DNA of 64,000 nucleotides from Thunnus maccoyii (Eukaryota; Chordata; Actinopteri; Scombriformes; Scombridae): NCBI RefSeq assembly GCF_910596095.1, contig NC_056533.1:27842162-27906161 (forward strand), written 5' to 3'. Both the position numbers and the translations under genes were made by a program. A model generated the notes under the pieces. That model did no database searches and was not told the DNA's origin. It saw nothing but the letters and a program-made list of their open reading frames with translations. This document shows, piece by piece, positions 11,242-29,897 of the stretch (positions within the stretch are counted from its first letter, which is position 1; each line of letters begins with the position of its first letter).

Positions 11242-14200
11242 AGAGTGGATTAATCTCCTACCCTTGTGAGAGCCAGATGCATTTCTAACTCTGCTATTCT
11301 CCTGCCAATGCAGCTCCTGATGCCATAGCCAAAGGGAATCGAGCCAAAGTTGTCAACACGATCTGTGTTATCCTTTCTTATCCAGCGATCCGGACGGAAG
11401 TCTGAAGCATCGGCAAAGTTCTCCCCATCCATGGAAGTGGAGTAGTGACACAAGGCCAACTGAGTCTAACAAAGTGAAAAGACAAGACAAAAAAAAAATG
11501 TCAGTTGTGTAATGAAAACAGCTGGGCTATTGTACATGCATCTGTATGCGAAAGAGGAAGAGAGAGATGAATGAGTAATGCATGATCACATTACATCTGG
11601 TTCCACTGTAAAGTTTTTTTGGCTCACTCTTACAGTCACGCTTTTTCTTCAGCACATGCACATTCTACAAGTCCCCGTCAGTCTTACCCCTTTGGGGATG
11701 AAGTATCCGCCCACCACCAAGTCATCCTGGGTAACCCGTCCGTTGCCTGGGAGAACTGGAAAAAGCCTGCTCCCAAGGAGGGGCAAACAAAGACTGTTAT
11801 TCATCAGCACTATACATTGATCTTTTCACAAAGTCTAATGCTATGATGACAGGCCACACATTAAGAAAGCTAATGAACAAATTAAATATAATGACGGGAA
11901 GTTATTGAACAGAGGCAGGCGCTCATTAGTTATTCGTCACAAGTCTATTTAATTAACAAAAACGCAATCCATGTAGTGTGTACCTGAGAGTCTCTTTGAC
12001 CAGGCCTCTGATAAGAGGCAGATGAGGTACATCATCAGCTGTGGCGATTGTTCCGGGTCCCAAAGCCTTCGTCACCTCCGAAAAGATTTTCTGCTGTATA
12101 TGAGGATGCCGCGCTAACAGGTAAGTGGCCCACGACAGCGTGAAGGAGGTCTAGGAGAATGCAGGAGGATTTTTTTTTTTTTTAATTATTATAATTATTC
12201 ATTAATCTTTGAATATATAGTATGTAAGCAGGGTTCATTAAGTATCTTTGGAGATGTTGCCATTTTTATTGATGTTTTGCAACACATCTGACTGCAAAGC
12301 AAGCTGATATAAGAGTTTCTATGTTGCGTAAGTGTTGGGAAACAGTGAGGGGCTTTCAAGGGAGAGGGGGCTAATTCCACGTGCTGAGCAGACACTCGTG
12401 TGCACTCCTCCAGCTGCACTCTCAGCCGTTTATCCCTCATCTTAACATCACCCACTCTTCTCCTGTGCTCTCCTCGTCCGTTTTCATCTAATTCTACCTT
12501 GATTAAATGCGCTCAGTTGCGCCACACTTAACAGCATTACACTGTGCCGTTTGTGTCAAGAAAATAATCTTGATCCTAATTAATTAGATAACAGAAATCT
12601 GTCTCGCTCTCTTTTTTTTTTTTTTTTTTTTTTAAATTTGCATTTTTTTTCTTGCACAAGCTTTCACTAGACTCACAATGGGCCCCCTCGTTACCACTTC
12701 CCACGTATCTCACGCATTCCCTTTCCCATCCGACACACCCTGATCATTTTCATTTCCTCTTTCCTTTTATTGCAACCACCCCACCTACTCATTGTCCTCA
12801 ATTGTCTGTACTTTTTTTCTGACTCACTGAGAAAAGAAATCACACGTCATTGAACTTTGATGTAGATGTGCAAATCATATGAAAATGCATGTCCTATTTC
12901 CCGTATTCAAATCCCATCGTTAGCGGCCGTGTCATTTGGCTTGTTACATCAGCCCACAGCTTACTTCTTGCACATCTTACTTCCTGGCATCTTAGCATAT
13001 CTTTCCATCCACCCGTGCATCTCATGACATACAGGTATCGGAAGGGCGGCCTTGTTATTGCCAACATCACACTGAATAGACCCCAGAGGTCAGTCTGAGG
13101 TCAATGTCTCCCGGTGGACTAACAACTGATCAAAAAGACGTCTACCCTTGTATACGCCCTGCCATCCTTTTCACTATTGCATCTTCAACTTCCCTTCCAC
13201 AGATTTACTCTCCCACTCTGTCATAACCCTCTCCCCATCTAACCAACATGCTTCTAATAAAGTCCAGCTGGCACAGATACTGGCAACACCTCAGACAAAG
13301 CCAGAGAGGAATCATATGACAAAAGCTGATCCAAACACAGCACTAAAGAAGGCTTAGGCCTTCCCCCCCCCATCCCCCACATCTTCTCTTCATTTTCTAA
13401 CATCCATCGTTAGTTCCCTCTTCTTTTGCTATTTCATGACAGCGTCCCTCTTCCGAAGGCCCACCCCTCCCCAGTTCTCCCCCTCATCTCACCTCTGCCC
13501 AGCCTATGCTATAACTCTGGCTGTGGCTAACTTGTCTTGACAGCTCTTGTGTGTGCTGAGTAAAGGCAAACGCACCACAGGGTCAGGTAATGGCTCAGCT
13601 AAGTCCACCCCCTACCAGGACGTGGCCGTTGCAACAAGTTCAACAAAAACACACACACTCACACACACCCTTTTATCCCGTGGCCCCCCAGCTCAGCACA
13701 AAACACTCTACACCCATAATTCTGATCAATCTGACAGTACCCCAAACAAATTAGGCAGTAACTGTGCACATGTGCACACAGTGTTCACACAGATGGAAAT
13801 TCATGCACACACATACGATATTTTGAGTTCAATTTCAAATAAATCCTTCTAAACGTCTTTAATTTTCTCTTTATTGAATTATGCTTCGTGGGGGTGTCTA
13901 ATGATTCAGCAGGCTCAAATATGATAAAGAGTATTTGTTGTATGTCATGCTGCTGCTCTCCTTCAATGTTTCCCATCTCTGTATTCTTTGATCTGCCAAC
14001 TAAACAGGTAAAAAAATCCACAAAAATACAAACCTAAAAGAAGTGTCTTCTGTGGTTTATGAATTTAGTACTCCAATAAGATAAAACCAGCAGTCTCCAT
14101 TATTTACAAGTGCTATCCAATTAAGGTCTAATGTGGAAACACATTAACACACAACACAGATGTCTGGAGGAGGAAAAAAGACAAAAGCCCCCCTGTGTAG

Positions 14201-17200
14201 ATCTGACATAGACAAATCACAAGAAACTAAATCTGAGTGAGAGCAAGTTTGTCAGTGGGATACTGTGTAACCCCCGATTCACTGCTCTGACCTGACGCTG
14301 GCACAGCTTCACAGGCACGAATGTGGCGCCAGAAACCGAACCCTTGAAACTCAACACTGACTCAGACACACACACACACACACAGTACAGACACATGTGT
14401 GACTCCCAACCCCTCCACCTCCTGCTAACCCACACTCACTGCACCTCTACACTCCTCAACTGCACAAGCCCCTCCTTGCATGTATCCTTTAAAAACACAC
14501 ACACACACACCGTGTCAACCCCAGCCAGTAGCATCTCTGTTGCATTAGCGTAGATTTCCTCCATGTTCATCTCCCTTGTAACGAGCATGTGCGTGAGCAG
14601 TCCCCCCTCCACCTTCTCTCCCCGCTCCAGCTGGGCCTTGATCTCTGTAAATCTCTTATCAATGTGAATAACGCCTGGGATCAGACAGAGACAGAGAGGA
14701 TGGGATGAATGGTGAGGGTGGAGTAGAGTAGAGGCGAGGAGGGAAGGGAAGGGGAGTCGTGCAAGGGTGGTGAAGGAAAGGAAAAAGAGGAGAGAACAGG
14801 TTATGTAACAGAGGGACCCCATACTCCCACAATCCCATGGTAAAGCAGAAGAGATTTATATGCAAATCAACATTCCTTTCTATTGATGCCAGGCTACTTA
14901 TCTACCAAAATTTGGCGAATACTCAACTAAGCCTGAACTTCACTGTTGGGGATTTAAAAAAAAAAATACCACAGTGAATCCATTATCTTACATATTTACA
15001 CATCTAAAACAATTTATAAATGTCTTTTCAAAGATTGGGCATCGACTGAACTGGAGAAAGACATTCTGGAAACAAGTAATCTATTGTGTGTCATCTATCT
15101 CTCTATCCCATTTGTTTTTTTTTTTTGATTATGCAAAAATATATATTTTCCAAATGGGCTTTCATTAAAACCCACTCAGAAAAAAAAAGCACAGCAAATC
15201 TTAAAGGGGCATTCCACCAACTTTACATATAAAAGTCAGTTTACTTGTCATAGAGAGTACTACTCATCATGTGATAACAGTTGTATAATGTCCTCTGTGG
15301 CTGTAGAGGAGCTTTGTCAAGTCTGTTGATGATGTCATTAATGTTATCTCAGCTTGGAGCCTAAAATTTATAACAAAGCCTCTGGAGCCTCCGCTGCTTC
15401 AATTGTGACCATTCTTTGTTATCTGTCTCTTGTGAGTCCCCAAGTGTTTTGAAAGTCTGAGCATAAAAATGCTGGAGTGCCCCTTTAATATGAGAGTAGC
15501 CTCATTACTGTGAGCACGTGGCCAACATACCAGTATAAAAAAAACACTTATTTGACCATGTGGTGCGGACTTCTTACTGAATTTGAAGAGACCATCCCAG
15601 GAGTAACAGAACTCCTCCCACGGTTTGGGAATGATGGGCCGGAGCCACTTCGGGATCGCCCCGGCATACATGGTTGTCTTGAAGGAACTGAACATGAGGT
15701 GCAGTGCGTTGATGTAGTTTTGAGTTTCCTGGGGAATCTCATTTTCCAAACAGCCTAAACGACACTCGTACAAAATGGCTGCCACACCTGTAAAAGCAAA
15801 AGGAAAAGAGGAGGGAGACAAGAGTTTCAATAATGTCTTCTGCACACAGCTTTCAAAGCTGCAATGATTCATTATCAGTCACTTCTTTCTTGATGTAAGA
15901 GTCACTGAACTGGCAAACCTTAGTTTGAGAGTATTTTTCTCTTTCATGTCTATTTTCTCTCTGCTGTTGCCCCTTTCTGCCTCTAGCGTTCTCAAGGATC
16001 TCCTGTGCCCTTCATCTACACTACACCTGCATCCTTTTCCACATTTTCCTAAGCTTCAAGTGGATCCTCCCGGCCATGTTCAATTCTTTGCTGGCTTTGT
16101 ACTAACCTTCCATGGCATATTTGAAGAAGAGGTCATTGACGTTGAGGACAGTTGCTCCGTCTGCCTCCTGAGTGCGTAGAATACAAACTCTCTTGACCAG
16201 GTCGTCTACCACTTTGTTAACATCATCGGAGAACACCGCCACATCACGTGGGCGCATGATGAGCTGTCTGAGGACGCTCCGCATCTTTAGCCAATCTTCT
16301 CCCTCCCTAGAAAACGGGATACAGAAGATAAGGTGAATCGTCGGCCCAAGTTTTGTACAAGACATTCATAGACATGTAGAGGAAATTACCTGGTTATTTA
16401 AGAAGAAGCTATTGAAAAAGTGCAAGTATGGATGCCAAATGGGGCAGGTACGTTATTTCAGCGATTACAGTAAAACAAAGCTGACTACTGAGAAGTAAAG
16501 AGTCTGTTCAGTAGAGGTGATCTGATCCGGGAAATGTAGTCAATTCACCGAGTTAAGTCAATAAACTTTGAGATTGTGATTATCCTTCCTGGCCCAAAGT
16601 AATTTACTCAAAAGATTAAAGGTTGAAAGGGACTCACGCCGAGATCAGGCCTGTGGAACGGCCTCTCATGTCTCTGTATTCCTTCCAGGAATCCATGTTA
16701 GCTCTTTGGGGAGCTGCACCCTCAGCCCTCAGCACCTGAGCCACCAGATCGCGGTCAGCGATTGAGACCACCAGCTGGGGTCCAAAACGGGATTTGAAAA
16801 TTTTCCCATACTTCCTCCCGTGCTCCAGCTGTAAACAGAGACAGTAGTTAACTGATGGTCTCACTTTATTAGATATGGATATTTAAACCTTCATTTACCT
16901 ACCATCCAAAAATGGACTTCCTCTATTTGTCAAACTGGTCTATCTGTTCTGTTGTCAAAGTACAACACTAAACTTGTCAGGTATGACAGCAGCGTATGAC
17001 TCGACACACGTCTCTTTGTCTTAACTTTAGCCCTCTGTAATTGTCCCAGATGCAACACATATAATTACAAAAGGTACCTGCATAACATTTAGTAGTGTAA
17101 TAGTACAGTATCAGTGGTGGTGGATACCTACAACAAATAAAGTACTGTTGACTGGAGATATGCCATAATCTATTTTGATTTTGTCCTCAATCGTTACTTC

Positions 17201-18340
17201 TTCAAATACAGATTCCAGAGAAATTTCTTAAGACATAAAATGTGATAATATCCCCATGTGTGTCATTTGGACTCATTTCCTCATCAAATGAAGAAACCAG
17301 CTCATGAAAATGTCTGCCTGTGGTAAAATGAATATGTATGTTCAACTTTTACGTAACAAAACTGTGGTTTGGGGAGAAAAGAATATTTGCTTATTCATCA
17401 AGATCAAAGAGCTCAAAATCAAAGAGCACTGATTAGAGTGATTGTTTGAATCAGAGTAAATTTGTTGAAACAGGAAAAAGATGATGATGACATTTTAAAA
17501 AAGATGAGTATATTCATCTGACTTTCCATTGTTTACTCTTATAAAACATGTGTCATGATAGAAAATGTTTAATTATCAGTTTGTGTTACTTTTCACCACC
17601 AGAGGCTCATTCTTGCCCTGACATGTCAAAAGAAGACTTCACTCCACTTTTTCCGCCAATGACAACGATTACAAATAAAGAACCAATTAAGATTGACACC
17701 TCAGTTTGATTAATTTGCTCATTTCCCACTTTTGAAGTTTTAGATATTTTCTCTACACACTGTGATTAAAGCGCCATATAATAATTTGCTATTACTTGTT
17801 AAAGAAAAAAAAACACCTTTTAACTCACTTGTATACTATTACACAGCTCATACCTTGGAGTGGATAACCGACCAGCGACCAAACTCCTGGTGCGCTTTTA
17901 CGCAACTGCCTGTGCCATTTTACGCATAAGTGGCAAATTTGGCTGACGCTGAGAAAACACAGGCTCTCGCCAAGGGTAGACAATACAAAGACATATTTTA
18001 ATCTGTGAAACAAAATGGGGAAAAGCAACAATATGGGCAGCATTACCTGAATTTCATGAATTCTGCCAAAACCGTCTCTCCAGAAGAACTCGATCAAGTT
18101 GGATAAGGTGCTGGGTCCAGGCATCTCCTTCAGGGTCTTGATTCTGGCTTTCTCGCCGACATCTGTCGGTGTGATCAATCTTTCAGGCATGGCCTCTTCT
18201 CCAGCCGCGGACATCCCAAAAGCCTTGCTGGCTGCTGACTTGTGCAGGGCGCGTAAAATGAAAAACAGCTGGTTATTCAGCCGGTCGCTTTTTAGATTCT
18301 TCCAACATGTTGTCATAAACTGTTTCGGGAAAGCCATCAT
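10979..18340 (-). CDS. cyp27c1: CYP27C1, mitochondrial retinol 3,4-desaturase P450 (9 exons)
   Basis: Family knowledge: CYP27C1 converts vitamin A1 to A2 by 3,4-desaturation, which red-shifts fish photopigments; it works in mitochondria with adrenodoxin. Minus-strand exons: 18047-18340, 16638-16828, 16107-16306, 15578-15787, 14511-14674, 11984-12150, 11688-11766, 11262-11465, 10979-11098; they join in phase to 542 aa. Seen: a basic, Ser/Ala-rich N-terminus consistent with a mitochondrial presequence; KYGKIFKSRFGPQLVVSIAD; I-helix AGVDTTSF (about 349-356); ExxR helix KETLR (about 404-408); heme loop FGYGIRSCIGRR with Cys near 487. GRVTQDDLVVGGYFIPKG and the HGLLCPGAPIHL end fit the human C1 form rather than CYP27A or B. 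The start uses the first of two adjacent Met codons. Intron 5 is about 2.4 kb and rich in pyrimidine runs. No thyroid-response element could be assigned by eye. Confidence 0.95.
11206..11237. repeat. (TG)n microsatellite
   Basis: About 16 TG units in CYP27C1 intron 8, roughly 25 bases past the exon 8 donor on the minus strand. Confidence 0.95.
12151..14510 (-). other. CYP27C1 intron 5
   Basis: Large intron with no supported exon. It holds T runs (12170-12183, 12610-12633), pyrimidine-rich stretches (12660-13520) and CA runs near 13650 and 14367. Short open frames here show no similarity I recognise. The 5' boundary is formed by a GT repeat. Confidence 0.6.
14495..14510 (-). repeat. (GT)8 microsatellite forming the CYP27C1 exon 5 splice donor
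   Basis: On the coding strand exon 5 ends GTTGACACG and the intron begins with eight GT units followed by TTTTTAAAGG. Phase and the AGVDTT motif fix the junction at 14511/14510, so the repeat itself is the donor. See findings. Confidence 0.8.
15205..15484. mobile_element. TTAA-flanked MITE (piggyBac-like)
   Basis: Inverted ends AAGGGGCATTCCA and TGGAGTGCCCCTT are flanked on both sides by TTAA (15201-15204 and 15485-15488), the usual piggyBac target. About 280 bp, no ORF; it lies in CYP27C1 intron 4 within 100 bases of exon 4. Confidence 0.75.
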
Positions 18341-18740
18341 TTGCTTTTATGGATACTTTTCGGCGTTTCCGTGCGCAAAAAAAAGATCGAGTTTTTTGCA
18401 AAGTTTAAAAGCGCAGAATTTACATCTGCAAATGCATGATCCTGGCACGTGTGAAACAAGCCCAGCCTGTATGGTAATGTAATGCTAGATGGGTCTATTG
18501 TGGAACGCTTTTATATAGCTAGTTGCTTGTACAACCTCAGACGTGGAAGAGGATTGGATGATCGCTTCACAAAAAAGGGAGGGATAACTCTGTATTCGGG
18601 TATGGGCGTTCCCCCCCCCCTAAAAAAAGCTTTTGGGTTCATTCTTTCATTGGAAGAGTGGATTACAACGTGCCAAAACACAGTTACATCACACCAATCA
18701 ATCAGCATGTGTGCACGCGACCCCAACCCCTGCAAACACA

Positions 18741-18783
<43 letters not shown>

Positions 18784-20990
18784 AACGTAAATGTGATTAG
18801 CGTCACATGAAACCGAATTACATGTAATATATTTGTCCAAAAAAAAAGTAAAGTACCTCCCACAGTATGGCTCATGTAAGCACACGCACATGTTCAGAGA
18901 GAGGTGATTTCACAAATCATCAGCTGTTTACACCTACATATGTAACTGCTCACTGGTTTGTTAATGTTTAGCAGGTATATTTTAAGAAGTAGCCTGCTGA
19001 TTGGCTGGATATAATCTGTGGAGACAGACTGTAAAGAAAAGTTGTCTAATAGTTCTGGGGCTCATAGATTTATATGTGTAACATTTCTCTTTCACCCAGT
19101 AAGCTATTAAACCTTTCCCAAAGGCAAATAATATGTCAGTGCTAGATGGCAGCTCAGCATATGTAAACTATTTGCACATTATTCATGTGTCTGTCTCAGA
19201 AAGTGCTCATGCTGTTATGAGTTGGAGAACACGTTTGGTGTTTTTCAGTGGACATGCTCAGATTTGACTTCAGCAGTGTCTGTAATCCTTAAATTTGCCT
19301 TGTCCCTTTAACATCCATCCTTTTTATAGAATTTTCACCTATTTGGCACAACCAAATGGAAAAACTTATAACTGTAAGGCCACGATGCATGTATTAGGCT
19401 TCATTTGACAAGTGACATCTTCTAGTTTATGGAAATGTGTTTGTTTAGCATGTGGCTAAAACACAAACAAAACTACATCAGTGCAAATAAGGCTCAAAAA
19501 AGTGTTTTTGATCCTCGTTTATAATGAGTCATATTTGAATAACAATAATTAGGACATGCTTTATGCCAGAACCATGCAAATCACCACATACCTTCTGCAT
19601 CTTGTCAACCTGTATAAAATTCCAGACCTCTAGGTCTAACCTTATGGGAGCTAGGGAGTTTTTAGTTTGTGGTGTCACTGGTGTCCCTGAACCTCTCCAG
19701 TTATCTCCAATTAGCCAAATCGTGCCAATTGCCTTTACTCATTACTGAGTGATGCTACCGCTTACAACTGGCTTAAGCGGGTTGCTGGTGACCCAGTGGA
19801 TGTTAAGACGTTATTTTCCTTTCTGGAAAATTTCTGGGAAACTAACTGAACTATAGATTGGCTACTGCGTTTCAATGCAGCCTAATTCACAATATGGATG
19901 CCCTCATTTACATATTCATCTGTGGCAGGAACAACATTTATGATTTTTGTATAGTTTTATTCATTGATTTTGAGAGTTGTCAGGCTCCAGTTTGCCTTAT
20001 TCTGACCCACTGTATGTAACGGACGAACATTATTATTAATAATGACAGACAACATCATTTATTTCCCTAAGACAAACTTTTATTTATTACTGATGCAAAT
20101 AGGTTTCCCTTCCTGTATAGCTTGTCAAAAAGTACACAAAAATAGTTTATTCTTTAATACTTTAGAGGTTTTTCAAACATCTTATGTGAAACTTAAAATT
20201 CACAAAACCTTCTTACAGTGTAACCATGAATACACTTGAGAAAAGAAATCAACAAACATTTCTTTTACAAAGAAAAATAAATGTTAAAGAACATTTTACA
20301 GTAGAAAATTCACAACCTGAACATTCTGAAATGAAAACTAGTATTAGCAGGACAATCTAGGACAGATTTAACCCCACAATATGTGTTTAACTGGTGAAGT
20401 TTAAATGTGTAAAATGGAGCCAGATTTACAAAAGTCTATACGTCCTCGGTTTGGAGTTGTTTTTTCAGTGAAGCAAAGAAGACAAAGGTTAATCTACTCA
20501 CTGACAAACAACTGAAAGCTGTTATTAAAGCTGCTGCTTAAAGGACTAATGTCCTCATACTCCAGAACACATCTGATCTCTTCCTACATGTTTCAAATTT
20601 GCTTCATATTTCAAAAGAACTGTCATTGAATTTCAGTTTAACTTAAACAATACCCCGTTTTGTTTCAGGGGGAACAATGATGGTTGACACTTTGTCTTGC
20701 TTGGCATGCACTGCATTTCAGCCGAACGTGTCTGAGATGGGACATCAGATATATTACATTACACATCCGAACCCAGCGGGGAATCGTTCGCTGCAACAGG
20801 TCATTACCCTCATCGTCACCATAAGCTATCGGGATGAAGCTTCATATATTGTCGTTAGCTTCAGATGATATCTAGCTTCAGGAGGTCTTCATTGACTGTT
20901 CTGTTCTCCAGACCAGCTGGACTATCTGACCCTTAGGCTCAGTTTACATTATTGCTCTTCCACTTCATCCTCTCACCCAGTAGCAACAGT
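18341..20990. other. CYP27C1-ERCC3 spacer
   Basis: CYP27C1 upstream DNA (18341-18600) includes CACGTG at 18446-18451, an E-box. A (CA)n run occupies 18735-18781. On the minus strand AATAAA signals at 20058-20063 and 20079-20084 could end an ERCC3 3'UTR of roughly 0.95 kb (20040-21002). No additional gene was recognised between 18800 and 20040. Confidence 0.4.
18735..18781. repeat. (CA)n microsatellite
   Basis: About 23 units, interrupted once by ACATACAC near 18746, upstream of CYP27C1. Confidence 0.95.
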
Positions 20991-21002
20991 CTTTTAATGT
21001 TT

Positions 21003-28120
<7,118 letters not shown>

Positions 28121-28871
28121 TTTTTAATAAACTTTTAAATATGTAATGTCTTTTTAAAACATATCAGACGTGTCTTCATAATCGGCCAGACGTTCTCTTG
28201 AAACTCTACAAAGATGGACTGTCTGCTGTGATCATGGATCACGGATGTGCTACACTCATGTCGTGGATGCATCAATAGTGTGATGAGAAAGTTACAACAG
28301 GATGTCGTGTAAGCTGTATTTCCGGGTTTGCCTTCAAAGTAAAATCTTCATTGGCATTTGACTTTGAGCGGAAGATGTTGTTGTTGTTGTTGCTACTGCT
28401 GTCGTTGTTGTTGTTGTTGTTGTTTTTATTTATCTTTTATTATTGGTCAATTATTACTTACTTTAATACATTATTGTTTGTTCTTCTGTCTGGTGTTGTT
28501 CAAGGACTGTATCGTTATTGGGTTTTCTATGATATAGTTTTGTATTACCGAAAATATACAATTCAATACAGTTTAAGTCATAAAAAAATACACAACAAAT
28601 AATCTGTTTTATTTGGTTTTAATTCAAACCCAATAATTAAATTAATTAATTATTAGCCAAATACGTCTTTTTTGTATCATTATCCACGTACGAAAAGACA
28701 CAATCAAAAATGGCAAACATCAACATCATATTTTTATTTATCAATTAGGATGGGCTGTTATACTGTATTAAATATGTATTGTATTTGAATGGAATATAAA
28801 CTAAAAATACATATTTTTGTTGTTATCGTTTTTTTTTTTTTTTGTTTTTTTGTCATTTAATGCATCACATT

Positions 28872-29481
28872 AAAGGATAGGTTCACAGTTTTTCAAGTCT
28901 GTCTTAAAACAACAGTCAGGTACCCAAATGAACATTGAAAAATGCTTTTCTTGCTGTAATCATTCCTCTTGTTCATACTGGCCATTAGAAGATCCCTTCA
29001 TAATGCACTTACAATGTAAGTGATGGTGGCCAAAATGCACAAGACTCCCTCTGTGTAAAAATGTATTTGAAAAGTATATCTGAAGCTAATATGAAGCTTC
29101 AGTCATCCAAATTAGTCAAATCAAGTAGATATCTTTCAATGTTACAGTCTTTTTAGTGCCAATTGTCCCTCTTTTTGTTGCTATACTTCCACCGCAGCTC
29201 AAAAGGGAAACACAAACAGGAGATTTGATTCTAAAAAGACTGTAAATGTGGCTGAAATCCACTTGATATGACTAACTCAGACTGCTGAGGGCTCATTTAA
29301 GCTTCAGATAAACTTTTTTTGCACAAAATGACACCAATGTGGACACTACACACTGTGAATTTTGGCTCCTAACACTGAAAGTGCATCTGAAGGAGATTTT
29401 TTAATAGCCAGTATGAGTGTTCATATGGGCACCTGACTGTTGTTTTAAGAAAGACTTTAAAAATTGTGAACCTATCCTTTG
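28872..29481. mobile_element. Non-autonomous hAT-like MITE, family A copy 2 (best preserved)
   Basis: Starts AAAGGATAGGTTCACAG and ends CTGTGAACC-type inverted text (TTGTGAACCTATCCTTT). The inverted ends match over roughly 45-70 bases. Direct octamers ATCACATT flank it at 28864-28871 and 29482-29489, a hAT-sized target duplication. No ORF. Two other copies lie in introns at 4859-5487 and 34325-34830. Confidence 0.85.
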
Positions 29482-29611
29482 ATCACATTGGAAGATAACA
29501 AACAACATAAATTCTTGCGCTTCTATTCTGGTAGTTCACTTCTGGTTTTAGTGTGGCTATCTTTTAGCCCGCTTGAAGCCTCCCCCCAATCTCCTAACCG
29601 CATCCCAGGAC

Positions 29612-29705
29612 GACCCGCCCTACTCTGCCTCTGATTGGCTAGTACTCGTTACCTTCGTTAGAATATCAGGCTCAGAGCCAATCAGAGGTAGGGTGGGGGC
29701 GGGTC
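29612..29705. promoter_or_regulatory. Inverted pair of GC-box and CCAAT-box modules upstream of GPALPP1
   Basis: Left arm 29612-29640 holds GACCCGCCC followed by CCTCTGATTGGCT; right arm 29676-29705 holds AGCCAATCAGAGG followed by GGGGGCGGGTC. The 13-base inner arms are exact reverse complements around a 35-base spacer. ATTGGCT/AGCCAAT is the NF-Y core and GGGCGGG an Sp1-type box. Located 190-290 bases before the GPALPP1 start. It could instead be a small palindromic repeat element. Confidence 0.5.
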
Positions 29706-29897
29706 TTCACAGAATGCGGGTGGAGTGGGAAAAAAATAACAGCGCTTGACACAAGATGCGGAAGCTTTACTGTTTACTTCCTGAGTTAAAGGTCACATTT
29801 GTTGTTTGAGGACCCTGTAGTTCATGAAGGCGCTTTCTTACCTTAACGGATCTATCTTAAGCTACTTTACCGAGCTAGTCAGTCATCAGTGAAAAAT

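Larger units (their letters stand above)
28121..29897. other. ERCC3-GPALPP1 head-to-head spacer
   Basis: Divergent promoter region interrupted by a MITE (28872-29481). It also contains a (TTG)n run at 28376-28424 and an inverted pair of CCAAT boxes near GPALPP1. No third gene was seen. Sequence near 28010-28117 has CpG words and short TTAGC repeats upstream of ERCC3. Confidence 0.5.

Noticed and set aside
13547-13852. 101-aa open frame on the plus strand in CYP27C1 intron 5
   Set aside because: Thr/His-rich through CA repeats; lies in an intron on the other strand, with no recognisable family.
18511-18891. 126-aa open frame on the minus strand upstream of CYP27C1
   Set aside because: Its length comes from a CA/GT microsatellite (Val-Cys run); no domain and no splice support.
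28351-28602. Leu-rich membrane-like open frame
   Set aside because: Produced by the TTG repeat at 28376-28424; not a transmembrane gene.
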